A stretch of 64,000 nucleotides of DNA from Chenopodium formosanum (GCA_024500155.1 CM044874.1:41858384-41922383), one strand, 5' to 3'; shown: positions 11,624 to 24,110, numbered from the stretch's first letter. A program made the numbers and translations. Notes: generated by a model from the sequence alone, not told the origin.

Positions 11624-12301
11624 TCTAACCTTTTGCCCTTACGTTACAACCTTTGGGAAAGTCCTTTCGACCTAGTGGTTGAGTCATATACCGAGGGAGG
11701 GCATTATGAGTTAAATCCTAAGGAAAAGGGATGCAAGGTCAAGATGTCGAGAAACCCTCAAATTCTACTCTTTTTCAGGTTCCTTCGAGGAACCAATGAA
11801 CGCTTACTAAGGAAAGATTTGAAACCATAGAGAGAATGTGGCTAGATTGGTTGGGATGAAAGTGGATTGCGCCTCATTAGTTCTCTACGCTTAGCATACC
11901 TTATGTTTTAATCAACCGTTAATATCTTGAAGCATGCATACCCATTTCATATAAAAAAGTGTTCTTGCATTTGCATTTGACCGTTTGTGAAAGTCCTTGT
12001 CAATAGCTATTTGTTTGGATTTTTGTTTTACCTTCTCCTTTCATTTTAAATGATTTTGCCACATTTTTTTTCAAAGAGTTGTGGATTAAACTCTTAGAAA
12101 ACTCTTACGAGACCTTACTCGTCGTCATAGGCGACTTTGGGGTTTAAAGGGCTTGATGTAGCTAAAAACAACTGTTATTCCTACGTTAGTGAGTCTTAGT
12201 GTATATTGTTCTTCTCTCTTTTTTTTTCTAAATAAGCCTTCTTTATTTCTTTTTAGCTTTTGTTTTGTTCGGGAAGAGCAAAAGTGTAGCTTAGGAGAAT
12301 T
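11624..12301 (+). mobile_element. AthX-1 internal sequence, right arm, ending in a polypurine tract
   Basis: This is the continuation of 1-2865. It aligns with E1 reverse complement at about 30,930-31,600. The short open frame at 11633-11830 is not maintained in E1 and is not called as a gene. The tract GTAGCTTAGGAGAATT (12286-12301) leads into the LTR. Confidence 0.75.
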
Positions 12302-13585
12302 TGATTAGTGTCATTTATGGCACTTATAGGGTAGTCTTTTAGGATGTTTTCACTTTATATTTCATGCTTTTCTTTTATTATTTTGGTCATTTTTCCTTTA
12401 GTTTCTCTATTTCTCTTTTTCTCTTCCATTTTCTCTCTTTGGTTTCTTTTGTAGGTACCTATGGACTTAGCTTGGCAAAGGAATATAGAGGAGCAAAATG
12501 AGCTAAGCAAAGGAGATTCAAGCCTCTAAGAAAGGGCTTGGAGAGGGCTCAGAGAGGGCGCTCTGCTTTTTCTCTTTGCCGCGGGCACGGATCCAGAGGT
12601 TCGTAGGCGCGGGTTAAGTGCATCAATTTGGTGACTTTTGGCGGGAACTCTCTGCGCCCTGGCCGTAGTCTAGCCGCGGGCGCAGAGAATATGGAGAGAC
12701 CAATCCAGATAGAGAGACCGCGACCCACCTGTCTTCACCTAGAACAAGGTATCTGTCGGGCCCTGAGCCGCGGGCGTGGGCTACAGTACCTGCGGGCGCG
12801 GGTCTTGCCCAGATTACCAGCGGAGTTAGTTCTGGGTTCCGTACCCATTTCTGCGCGCCCGCGAAATCTTATTGGAGAGGGCGCGGCCGATCAGTTTTTC
12901 TTCTTTGTCTATAAATAATCTAATAAATCCGTTTGAAGGCTAACTTTTAGATAATATTTCATTTTCTTAGTTTTTAGAGAGAGAAAGTAGAGATTGTAAT
13001 CTTTGGATTTGGTTTGTAATTCAACATTGCTTCTTCAATCAAGTTTGAAATTCTTCTTCATATCAATGAAAGTTTGTGAGATTTCTTTCCTATGAATTTA
13101 CTTCAATTGCAATTTTTTTTATGCTTGAATGTTTAATTTGGATTTTGATTTAGTTTTGAGAATTTGTTGATTGATTGTATTTCCTTTTGATTTAGCTTGA
13201 GATGAATGTTTTTGTGATTGGATTTTTTTGGCTTTTAATTTCACCATGATTAGTGAGTAGATTAGTTGCTAGGGATATGGGGAAGCATGCTTGATTGTTG
13301 ATATTTTCTAGATGATGACCATTGATTGATTGAATTGTTGCAATTAAATTGGTTGACATAGTTGTGCATGTGATTAATTAGACTAGGAGTGATCAACCTA
13401 TAATATTAATCTAGATTGCATTGCAAATTTCAATGACATGAACCCTTGATTTGAGAATTGCTTTAATTGATTGAATTTGATTGTGATTCTCCTTGTTAGT
13501 CATTCATAGTGAACCCTAGCTTGGTTTATAGGAAATAACCTTTGAATTCATTTGATTGCAACTATGGTTTGTCCCCTACAATGTT
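12302..13585 (+). repeat. 3' LTR of AthX-1, truncated at its 3' end
   Basis: It starts TGATTAGTGTCATTTATGGC, a start shared with E1, E2 and the solo LTR (TGATxxGTGxCxTTTATGxCAC). A GC-rich block with CCGCGGGCGC words lies at 12,540-12,890, followed by TATAAATA at 12910-12917. Compared with E1, roughly the last 300 bp are missing. Element B takes over at about 13,585, so this end is approximate. Confidence 0.75.
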
Positions 13586-15440
13586 TGAATCCGTCCCTAT
13601 CAATATTTTTACTTTTCTTTTAATTTCAAAATATGCATTTCTCCAAACTCAGTCAAAGTGGGGGCTTCTGTAGACACCTAATTGTTTCTCCCCAAAACCA
13701 AACCCAATGTCGAGTACCTTTCACATCACTTAATAATCGAACGAAATAAAAAGGTGAAAAGTCTTGTGATGCGGTTGTTTTAATAAAATAACTCTTCATT
13801 CTATTTTCAAAAATGAACTCTATTTATAAAATTTCCAGTCCAATTTAGTTTGATCCATGATAAGGGTCCAAGAATAGTTTAGTTGATTTGACTCGAAAAG
13901 AGCTTTCCAAAATCCAACGATATATTATAAGCCCAATTATGATGAATAATGAGGAAGTTATGGTTAAAATACTTAATAGGGCCTTAAATGGTTTTATAGC
14001 CCAATGATCTAGTTGAGGGCTCATTATTTAATATTCCTAAAGTTATAAGGTTTGATTCTAATTTTCTAGAATAATCTCGAATTGTGTTTTGAGTTCTAAT
14101 AAGATTAGAATAATAATTATATCTTTTATGAAAGTAAAGAATTCTATTTGAATAAGTACGGACATTGTTAATAGAACTTATTAGATTAAGGATTTCGTAC
14201 GGATTTTTAGAAAACACGTGAACCATTGCGAAACACAAACTTGTCGCACCACGACAAGGCTGTTGCGCCGCCCTGGACCCTATCGCTGTGCGACAAAGCC
14301 GTCGTGTCGCGCTAAACCCTGTCGCGCAGTGACATGAACAATTTTACTCCTAATAGGATTCGGATTTTTTCTGATTATTTTCAGGCTATTTTATCTATAA
14401 ATAGGGTCGTATTTCCCCGATTTTATTCAACATCAATTCACAATCATCAACAATCTTCTACATCTTATCTCTTCAAGCTAGTACCTTTTCTTTCTCCTCT
14501 TTCTAAGCCTTCCCTTTTCAAATAAAATATCGCATTCACGAGTTCTAGACACACCTAGCCAAGCTAGAAGTTGCCTTCACCCTTGACGTGAAAGGTTGAT
14601 AATTTTCGAGGGTTTGGTCCCATACCCCTATTTCAATTATTTGAATTAATTATTTGTTTAATATTCTCCTTGAAGCTACTAACGTGTGTATTTTGTTATT
14701 AGAAAGAGATACGAGGCTATAAAGTGAGTAGTTTTATTGTTTTATATCTTTAGAAAGCGTACTTATATTTTACTAATTCCTACTATCATGTTAGGATGCT
14801 TTTATTGCTTTCTAGTATCATGTTTAGGTTGCTTCCTATTTACTCTCTCTTGCATTGTTAGTGTCATGCCTAGGATCTTGCTCTTATGTTTTGATGAGAT
14901 TATTATTATGATGATGATTGTTGTTATTATTGTTGCTTGATATTTTTATTGTTGTTGCTTGAAAAATTAAAGGGAATTCGTATTTGTAAACACGCTTAAT
15001 AAAATAATTAATAATCTTGTTTAGGGTAACGTGATTTTAATTAAAGTGATCGCCAATAATAGTTTTGTTTGTGAATTAATACTCAACCAACATAGATTAA
15101 ACAGGTTTAGGATTAATATATTGATTGTATGTTAGTCAAAAAGCGCACATGAATATGAGAAGAATAAAGTGGAGGCCTATTATTAGGCCATGTTCAATCG
15201 CTTTTAGGTTGGATTTTTTACCTTTATCCCCGAATATCCAGTCATGGTTCTAGACCAGTATAGAGTTAGCGATCTCATGGATCGTGAAGGCGTGTAATCT
15301 TCACCTTCTGAACGGTTTACAAGTTCCTAAAACTTGTTAACGACTCATTTGCTCTACCTTCCTTCACTTTGGACGCCACCGTACTTAAGTGTATGATCAC
15401 AATGGAGCTTAAGTGGGGAATGCTTGAAATATTCCCCACA
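13585..15440 (+). mobile_element. Element B: 3' end (polypurine tract plus 3' LTR) of an A-family element
   Basis: About 80 bp of internal sequence match the end of element A. They include AAAGTGGGGGCTTC at 13,655-13,668. The LTR at 13669-15440 (TGTAGACACC to CCCCACA, 1772 bp) follows. No 5' part is present. TATAAATA is at 14396-14403. The upstream GC-rich block (about 14,235-14,335) uses a third word set, of TGTCGC / GTCGCGC type. The downstream flank is CTGTG; no matching duplication can be tested because the left end is lost. Confidence 0.85.
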
Positions 15441-16982
15441 CTGTGATACGGTATTCTACATCATGTCAAGATGCTTTTTTCATGTATTTTCCGCGTTCCC
15501 TCACGCCTTTATGAACCTGGACGCATTTTAGAAAAAAAAAGTACACCATGGCACGGCGCCACGTTCTGCGCCATGGTGGACTTTTTTATGTCACTGCATT
15601 TTCTGTCGGGTCACGGTACATGTTCTGTGTCAAGAGCTTTCCCCGTGTTTTCTCCGCGTAAACCCTGCACGCATTTTATTATTTTAGGGCAGCTATTGCA
15701 CTGCGACGCGGTATTATGTACCATATCACGACACATTTAGCCGTATTGCGGCAAACTTCTGACGTGTCACGACACCCAAATTTAGGGTTTTTTTTATTTT
15801 AGGGTTTCGTGAGTTCCCTCTACTCATTTCCTCTATAAATACCCCCTCCTTTAGGCAGTTCAGGGCACCAATTATCATTCTCTCTCCCTCTACACTAATA
15901 ATCATTCTCTTCTCTCTTTCTCTCTTGCTTTATCCTAAACCCTAGCTACTTCATTCTTCCATCATACTTGCCCTAAGAACTCTAAGGAGTCCATACAAAA
16001 CCCAAGGTTACTTACTTAAACCAAGGCGTTAAAGGCAGAATTAACTGAGGGTTTTGACCAAATCAACTCTCCTTTATGTTTTAATTTCATTTGAATTTGA
16101 TTTATATTTTTATTAAAGTTACTAAAAATTTATTCATGATGTAGAGTAATTAATTAATTTAATTACTTTTTTTTTAATTAATTTAATTACTTTTTTTAAA
16201 TTAATTAATTTAATTAATTTTTTTTAAATTAATTAATTTAATTACTTTTTTTTTATATTGCTAGTATCATGATTAGATTAATTTATATTTGATTTGACTA
16301 ACAATTAATTATAAATTGCTTCCAATATTAATGTTTATTCTATTATATATTATTGATCTCCATATTGGATGTTTGAAAGAAATATGTAACTGAAAATCAC
16401 GCCTAATAAGATAATTTGGATGACCGGTTTAGGTTCCTTTTTAATCTTGTTATTAATTAAAGAGATCACTAATATTTTAAAATTATATGTTGCATTAATA
16501 TTCAACCAATTTAGCATCATAATACTTTGCAGCGAATTCAATCTTTGTTGCATGCTTTTGAGATTGCAGGAATCACTTTTCACTATAAGAATCGAGTAGA
16601 GGCTAATATCGGTGAATGTAACTCAATGACTCACTTTGTACCATCATCCCCGATCTTCCTTTCGTGGTTCTGAACCATATGGAGTTAGTAATCTCATGGA
16701 TTATAAATGGATTGTAACCTTCATGGGTCAATCGTTGTTGCCTATTACAACCCTTGAAAGACCTCTTGAAGGTGTACACACACTTGTGTAAAGTTCGATT
16801 AGAGCTACTTCGGTCTGATTCCTAATGGATACGTAGGCAATGTCACATTGAGGTGCGGCCACATTCATATGAATTATTGAGTCGACGAATATCGAATGCT
16901 TATTCCTATGAACCTATCTATCTAGAGCTAGATCTGGGGGCTTGAACCCACATCATTTAGCCTACCTAGCTTAAAGGGTCAC
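15441..16982 (+). mobile_element. Chimeric relic of a D-family element (LTR fragment fused to internal sequence)
   Basis: 15,441-16,740 matches the LTR of D from its U3 word block through TATAAATA (15834-15841) to near its end. At GTTGTTGCCTA (about 16,740) it switches to sequence that in A (7903-8050) and D (22,230-22,430) lies downstream of gag. The last part of the LTR, the primer site and gag are all missing. An AT-rich patch of alternating TTAATTAATTTAATTA blocks fills 16,150-16,260. D is inserted directly after it. Confidence 0.65.
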
Positions 16983-19070
16983 TGTATACACCTAAAAATG
17001 TCTTCCTAAAATCAAACCCGATGATGAACATCTTTCACTGCCATTATTGTTCGTGTTGAGTATTTAATCTTTGGAGTGCTTAAATCCATGTTCTATCCAA
17101 TATATTTCATAAACCAATCCAATTTCTAGCTCATTTCCCTAAACCATAACATATTTTCCAATTTTAGTATCCACATCACAAAACCGAGCTGAACTGATTT
17201 TATGGCTATATAATTTTAATCCAATTATTATTTGGTTGGATAGGCCTTGAAATAATTTTCCAACCATATATCATAAGCCCAATTCCGAGCTATAACGAAG
17301 AAGATATGAGCCAAACACTAAACTCGGCCAAAAACCGACACTCTTCCAATAAAACGGCCATATCTTAAAATATAAAAATCATTTAGACCAGATTCTAATT
17401 GGGTTAGAAATTATACTTGATAATCTTTCAAATGATATATTATATGCCTTATTCCAAGCTACGGATCAAAATTTATGATGATTTTAAACACGGGTAAAAA
17501 AACTGGAATCACCGCGCACAGTGCAAAAGCACCGTGTCACGGGAGTGTGCCTCGTCTGACGGTGCCTGGCACTGTGCCACGGTACTAAACATCGTGTCAC
17601 GGTGCTATTTTCAAATCTCTTTCGCGTCAAATTCCACCGTGGCATGGTACCTGTTGCCATGACACGGTACCTGGTGCCGTGACACGGTACTTAACACCGC
17701 GTCACAGTGCTTTTTTCGTGTAAATTCCGCGTTTTCCCATACTGTGACACGGTGTACTGTACCGTGCCACGGTGGGCACTGCCGTGTCACAGAATTTTCT
17801 CGTGTATTTTCCACGTAAACCCTTCACGCATTTTCACTACCCGTAAATCAAATATTTCCCGCATCGCACTGTTGTCTACCGTGTCACGGGGGTGTGCCCC
17901 GTCTGACGGTGCCTGGCACTGTGTCATGGTGTTCTCTACCATGTCGCGGTGTTAATTTTTAGGGTTTTTAATCTTTTAGGGTTCCGTATGTTCCCTCTAC
18001 TCATTTTCCTTATAAATAAGACCCTCATTTCTGCAGTTCGGGGCATCAAATCATTCTTTCTTCCTCTCTTTTACACCAAAAATCATTCTCTTCTCTCTCT
18101 CTTATATTCTAAGCCTTAAACCTATATTCTTAATTACACTATTCTTTCCTTAAGAACTCCAAGGAGTCCATAAGACACCCGTGGTTCCGTCCTTGAACCA
18201 AGGTGTGAAATGTACAAATAACTGAGTGTTTGGACCAAATCAAATCTACGTTTATTTAATTTAATTTTCATTTGATTTATAATTTTTTATTGAAGTTACT
18301 AACAATTTATTCATGATGTCGCAAATTAATGGAACGCGCGGAATGTGAGTAATTAATTGATTCAATTACTCTTATTTTTTTTGTTATTGCTAGTATTATG
18401 ATTAGGTTATTTTATATTTGATTTGACTAACGCTATTATTGTTGAACTGCTTTCAATATTGTTGTTTATTTAATTATATTTATTGATCACCATATTGCAT
18501 GTTTAAAGGGAATATGTAATTGAAAATCACGCCTAATAAGATAATTCGGACAACCGGTTTAGGTTTCTTTTTAATCTTATAATTAATCGAAGTGATAATT
18601 AATATTTTAGAATAATGTTCTGCATTAATATGAAACCAATTTAACATAATAATAGTTTGGAGCAAATTGAATATTTTGTTTGTATACCTTTGAGATCCCT
18701 GGAATTACTTTTCGCAATAAGAATCGAGTAGAGGCCAATACGGGCAAATGTGACTCCATGACTCACTTTGTACCATCAACCCCGATCCTCCTTTCATGGT
18801 TCCGAAGCATATAGAGTTAGTAATCTTATGGATTATGAATGGGGTTAACCTTCACGGGTCAATCGTTGTTGCCTATCGTTGTCCCTTATCGTGGTTGCCT
18901 TTTTATGATCCGTGAACGGTTTACAAGTTCCTTAAAAACTTGTTGGCGGCTCCCTACTTTGCTTTTTCCCTAATTGTTGTCCCTAATCGTAATGTCAATT
19001 CCCACTTCCTATGAGTTCCAAGCATATTCACACATGCTTTAACGTAGGCGCACTTCGAACGACGCCTACA
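16983..19070 (+). repeat. 5' LTR of element D
   Basis: TGTATACACC to ACGCCTACA, 2088 bp. A word block rich in CCGTGTCACGG and CACGGTGCC spans 17,515-17,950, and TATAAATA is at 18011-18018. It pairs with 24111-24557 plus 27131-27915. Confidence 0.9.
17515..18018 (+). promoter_or_regulatory. LTR D promoter region: near-palindromic word array and TATA box
   Basis: More than ten variants of CCGTG(T/A)CACGG, a near-palindrome, are dispersed over 430 bp on both strands, ending about 60 bp before TATAAATA. The 3' LTR of D repeats the layout (27,220-27,650; TATA at 27709-27716), as does the relic (TATA 15834). Function is inferred: they could be protein-binding sites or RNA structure. Confidence 0.55.
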
Positions 19071-19073
19071 ATT

Positions 19074-19091
19074 TGGCGACTCCAGTGGGGA
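19074..19091 (+). promoter_or_regulatory. Primer binding site of element D
   Basis: TGGCGACTCCAGTGGGGA lies three bases after the LTR end and matches the form used by Ogre/Tat-type elements. Confidence 0.85.
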
Positions 19092-20191
19092 GGATTCTTG
19101 GTTATTTATCGATTTGAGTAATCAGTATCTAATTAAGATGAATGGATGAGACCAATCGGTGGATTCTGCCGTGTCACGGCAGTCCTGAAATCTTTCAAGT
19201 GGCTTTATTTCTCTTCTCACAATCAGCTTCCTTCGATTTTACTGAAAAATCGTGTGTGTTCTACATACGTCTTAGCCTCGGGGGGTTTAAGCTCTATCAA
19301 CTCAAAACTCTCATGGCAATAAGGGTTCATCCGAGTTTTTAAATCCACCCAAACCATGAAGTTGAGTTCGATTTCATTACAAACTTGTCGAGCCGCCCGT
19401 TGGCATACACCCTCAAGGGAGGCTACCTTGATAACGCTTCCAAGCTCTTAACCATGGTACCCTATTGACACCAAATAAACCTAACCATAGTCGAACATAG
19501 AACTTGACCTTAGGTTGCGATTTTTTTTTTGCATCATTGTGCTTACGTGTTTTATGTGTGTATATTTGGTCGTTTAATCCTAACCTTAACGATCTTTCTT
19601 TGTCAATGGTGAATTATTTTATGACTAACGATTGTCAATGGACTACTCACTTAGTATTTAACGCAAACCAAAAAAATTAAAAAAAAAAATAAAAAAGAAA
19701 AAAATTTGTCGTGCCACGTCAGCATCCACCACGCCGCGGTTATGTTTACCGTGTCACGGCAATTTTCACCGTGGGCACGGTGGATATCTACCAAAAAAAA
19801 CTGCAAATGATCATTGCATCACGGCACTCAATGTCGTGTAACGGAAGCTTTTATCGTGACACGATATAGTTTGCCGTGTCACGGTGCCTAGGAAATAAGT
19901 CTAGTCAGCTTTTTTTAGTCTTCGGTGTTAATTTGGTTCTCGCGTCAGTCATTTTTGTTACTGTTCAAAAGTCTAGCCATACGATCATACCACGAGTCTT
20001 ATAACATCACTTAATAACTCACGAGTCAAGTATAGTCCACAGACTTTCTTTATTTTTTTTGACTCGAGTCATACACCATGTCGTTTATGATCGTATATTG
20101 GGTTCATGCACCCCCATTTCCGTCATAATAAAAGATGAGTGGATCGGAGTTATTCTCACCTATTTTCAAATGACTTTTTTCTTTTCCTATC
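19092..20191 (+). other. Leader of element D with word copies and a perfect-arm hairpin
   Basis: No gene is seen. At 19166-19182 an inverted repeat CTGCCGTG-T-CACGGCAG has 8-bp arms and a one-base centre. At 19,700-19,890 there is a further cluster of CCGTGTCACGG / GCCACG words. These are the words of the D LTR. Two T/A-rich homopolymer patches lie near 19,527 and 19,680. Confidence 0.7.
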
Positions 20192-21421
20192 TTGAGCTAT
20201 GTGTCAAACAATTTAGTGAAGTTGTTTTATTTCATAGCACTTAGTCAACCTCTTAGACCTAAGAGGCGTTTAAAGAGAACTTTGCCATCTCCACGTCACT
20301 CATCACCTTCAAACTACTTTCAGTTTGTCCCAGTGGCCACTAAGGAAGATATTGAGAATATTATCAAGTCCATTGAGACAATGTCTAACATGTTACAAGC
20401 ACTCACTACCAGAGTCAACACTGTAGAGCAAAACAAAGTTACTATGGCTGCAATGGACAAGATCAAAGAGCAAATGAGCAAGATTTTTGAGGATTTCACG
20501 AACGTGGAACAACCTCCCACTCCCTTGGATATCAAGGATAGACTCCCTGAAAAGTTCTCCACTGCTGATATTCTAAAATTCAAGCATACTGACAATCCAA
20601 TACTTCATTTGAAGGTGTTCTCTGCAACCATGGCTCTTAAGGGATTGGACGTAACACGGTGTTCCCTCACTCCTTAGAGCATGCTTTCCAACAATGGTTT
20701 TATTCTCTAGATGCCAAACACATTGCAACTTGGGAAGATGTCACCAAAAGTTTCATGAATCGTTACAAGTGTAACATTCAAGCTAGAACTTCTGAACGTG
20801 AACTCTCCATTCTCAAATAGAAAGAGAATGAAGGCTTCACCGCTTATCTGAACAGGTGGAGGGAAACAGCTACACTCTTTGTAGATCCTCCCAAAGAAAA
20901 AGAGATGATTCGCCTCCTTATCCAAAATTTGACTTACAAGTCCAAGCAACATCTCTAATTTCTTCCTTTGAACACTTTTGAAGTTGTATATGACATTGAC
21001 ATCAATATCGAGGATGATTTAATAAAGACTGCCGGTAGTAAAAATAATAACACTTGGAAAAACAAGTAGAACGACCATCCTTCTTCTTCTTCTTCTAAGC
21101 ACGAAAACACTACCAACAATATAAGCCAAATTGATCTCAATGAAGTCTTAGCTCTTGATGCTCCATTTCCCAAGAAGAAAAGAACTTACACTTCTTTAGG
21201 AATGACTTATAAAGTGGCCTTTGATCGCCTTTACGGTCAAGGCTTGATCACACCTAGAGATAAAACCTGAAGAAAGGAACACCAAATGGAATCCCAATGC
21301 CCATTGCAAGTACCATCAAGGAAGGGGCCACACTACGGAGCATTGTTGGAATTTGAAGGAAGTCATACAAGACTTAGTAGATGAAAACAAACTTTATGTC
21401 CCACTAGGCGGAAAGAAGTAA
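20192..21421 (+). pseudogene. gag: gag of element D, broken
   Basis: The start is uncertain: the frame opens at 20192 with a TTG, and no clean ATG is evident. A helical, probably coiled-coil N-terminal part (DIENIIKSIETMSNMLQ and on) is followed by the gag domain: LPEKFSTADILKFKHTDNP, then, after a frameshift near 20,655, QQWFYSLDAKHIATWEDV, FMNRYKCN and YLNRWRE. In-frame stops lie at about 20,818, 20,956 and 21,067. A last frameshift leads to CKYHQGRGHTTEHC (zinc-binding C-x2-H-x4-H-x4-C) and a QDLVDENKL tail. The stop is at 21419-21421. The order and motifs match gag of A. Capsid and RNA-binding roles come from family knowledge, and the copy is not translatable as it stands. Confidence 0.85.
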
Positions 21422-23300
21422 TGAACACAAGGCGCACAGCATATCCTTCGTGCAAGATTTTATAATTTCTTTTTTTTCTTTATCATTCGTTTCCATTCCT
21501 CCATTCATGTCTAGCATAGGTTTTCCATTTTGAATTTTTATATGTTTCCTGTGTTTCGTTCACCTTTTTCATTAATAAAATGAGCAAATTTCCTTTACAT
21601 CTTGATCATAGCATTTTCATTCACTCATCCTAAAAAAAAGAATAAAAAAAGAAAAAAAAAGAAAAATCAATTGCCAAAGTAAAAACAAGGTACACCAATG
21701 ATTTGAGGCACCTTTGCAACCCTTTCATTCCCCTTAAACCATTTTCAATCACATATTCATTTCTTCATCAACCACTTTGAGCCTCGTCTAACGGTTGGCC
21801 TCATTTATTCAACCCACATTCACCTAACCCTGGGATGGAAAGGTGTGCAAATTGTATAACATTCAAAAAGCAAGTAAAAAAAAAGTATCAAAGAAACAAT
21901 AAAACAATGTCTAAGGGCAAGTGTTCCAATGCCTTTATATGAACACGTCTCAAATTGCATCTCTCATCGAGTGCTTCGTACCGTGCCTGTGAAACATGAA
22001 TTCTAAGTGAGTGATTGACCGCATGATCTTAGATTTCCCACATTGATTCAAAAGAATGAAAAAACAAAAAGCGAAAAAAAGAAGAAAAAATTAAAATAAA
22101 CTTGCAATATTCAAAACAAAAAATATATGAAAAATAAAGCTTGCAAAGTCTAATACACAATTGCATATCTTGGGGGCTTGTCTTGGGTCTTGAGCCTTTT
22201 ATGCCTTTCTTCCTTGAACCTTCAGCTTAACCACCTTACCCTTGAAAGACCTCTAACAGATACGTAGGCAACTTTACATCGAGGTGCGGCCACATTCATA
22301 TCCACGTTCATATTCACATTCATATGCTTAATCGAGTCAAAGAGTATCCAATACTTACCCCTACCCATTTAGAGCTAGACCTGGGGGCTTAAACCCACAT
22401 CATTTAGCCTACTAAGCCTAAAGAGTCATCATCTATGGCTTTTCTCATATATATTTCCATCACCATAACCCTTACAGCCAGCCTTAGTATCACATTCACA
22501 CACTTCACTCACACATCCATATCCATATCAATAATCCTTCCCTTTAAGAGCCCTTTATCATGAAATCTTGTTTCAACACTATGCATACTTCATCATCTTC
22601 CAAGACAACATTCATTAAAAGAAACATTGTATACTTGCTTAGATTCTTGACCTGAGCAATGTTCATTGTTTCATGCATCGCATAATGCGCCGAGTAACAT
22701 TTATATATCAATGATTTGTAATCATACAAAGCATATCGTTCATAGCTCCTTGACCTAAGCAACGTTCATTATGCAATAATCACTTCATCTATATACGTGC
22801 TTAGCTTCAAGACCTAAGTGAGGTTTCTTTACACCATAGATGATGCTTAGCTCCATGACCTAAGTTCATTCATCTATCGTGTCACATGATGTAATTATCC
22901 TGAGCCTCCTGGACTATGAACATGCATCATGCATAAATTATTTTCAAGACAAGCAATTTAATCCATGCGATTCATTTCGTCTTTCTCAAGGAAATTAAAA
23001 AAAGTTTTTAAAATTTTCTCATCGAGGGAAGTTCGAAAATAAAACTTTTTTTTTCACTTTTTTCTTTTTCAGGAGAAAGTTGGTACCCTCCACTCATCTC
23101 ATGACAAAAATGACGGAATTTTTATGCTTTTCCATTTTTGATTGCTTGTGTATGTGCATACACACTCAAACTATACACACACAATCACAAGTCATACTCA
23201 TGTCATCTCATGTCGTGTCAAGTCAAACTTGGTCAAGTTAGTTGGTCAAGTCAATCATAGTCTATACGAGTCCCTTGGCAAATTTTATTTTGCAGGTCTC
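21422..23300 (+). other. Non-coding region of element D downstream of gag
   Basis: No pol motifs are visible. Several blocks are shared with A in the same order (see element A). Repeated CTTAG..TGACCTAAG-like phrases occur at about 22,640-22,870. A-rich patches are at about 21,640-21,665 and 22,060-22,100. Confidence 0.6.
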
Positions 23301-23304
23301 AATT

Positions 23305-23630
23305 TCAGCCCACGTCCGGGGACAAGCGTACAATCTATAGCCCACGTCCGGGGATAAGCGGACCATTTACAGCCCACGTCCGGGGACAAGCGGACCATCT
23401 ACAGCCCATGTTCGGGGACAACCGAACCATCTACAGCCCACGTCCGGGGACAAGCGGACCATCTATAGCCCACGTTCGGGGACAAGAGAACGTTTTACAA
23501 CCCAAGTTCGGGGATAAGCGAATCATCTAACGCACACGTTCAGAGACAAGCGAACCAATTACATCCCACGTTCGGGGACAAGCGGACCATCTACAGCCCA
23601 GGTTCGGGGACAATCGAACCACTATCATTT
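23305..23630 (+). repeat. Tandem array, 32-bp unit, about 10 copies
   Basis: The unit is AGCCCACGTCCGGGGACAAG plus CGGACCATCTAC. Copies start at 23307, 23339, 23371, 23403, 23435, 23467 and so on, strictly every 32 bp. Later copies drift from CGTCCGGGG to CGTTCGGGG. Confidence 0.95.
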
Positions 23631-23674
23631 TACAGCGTAAGGTTCTCGATACACAGAGACTTGCAATCTCATCA

Positions 23675-23900
23675 CCTGTCGACTTTCCTCGAGCATGGAA
23701 AGTATTATCCGGTGGATTTCTTTAAGCATAGAAAACCGCCAAATTCATATGTCGACTTTCCTCAAGCGTGGAAAGTATCATCCGGTAGATTTCTTTAAGC
23801 ATAGAAAGCTACAAAACTTGTCAGTAGGCTTTCCTCAGGCATGAAAAGCATTTTAACAAACGTCATCCGGTGGATTCCTTCAAGCATAAAAAGCAACCAA
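23675..23900 (+). repeat. Second tandem array in D, unit about 70-77 bp, three copies
   Basis: GTCGACTTTCCTCxAGCxTGG recurs at about 23,678 and 23,755, and in degraded form at about 23,821. Each copy is followed by TCATCCGGTGGATTTCTTTA or a close variant. Confidence 0.8.
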
Positions 23901-24096
23901 ACTCTTTTGTCAATGATAAAGTGGTATCAGATAAGCATTTTATTCCTTTACTCTTTTATCTGTAGAACTAACATTTTTCTGCAGATATCGGCATATACAG
24001 AGTGATTTAGGATCGTAAAACATCTTAAATTATTCTCCATTCCTTTTGACTACTTTGACTATCGTTTTCAAAACTGACGCTTTTACAAACTCAGTC

Positions 24097-24110
24097 AAAG
24101 TGGGGGCTTC
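24097..24110 (+). promoter_or_regulatory. Polypurine tract of element D
   Basis: AAAGTGGGGGCTTC abuts the 3' LTR. Confidence 0.85.

Noticed and set aside
12628..12918. 96-codon frame with Arg/Pro-rich composition in the AthX-1 LTR
   Set aside because: It lies in the U3 GC-word block just before the TATA box and is not preserved in E1 or E2.
23305..23630. CRISPR-like array of 32-bp repeats
   Set aside because: Units are directly contiguous with no unique spacers, the DNA is plant retrotransposon sequence, and the array sits at the usual 3' tandem-repeat position.
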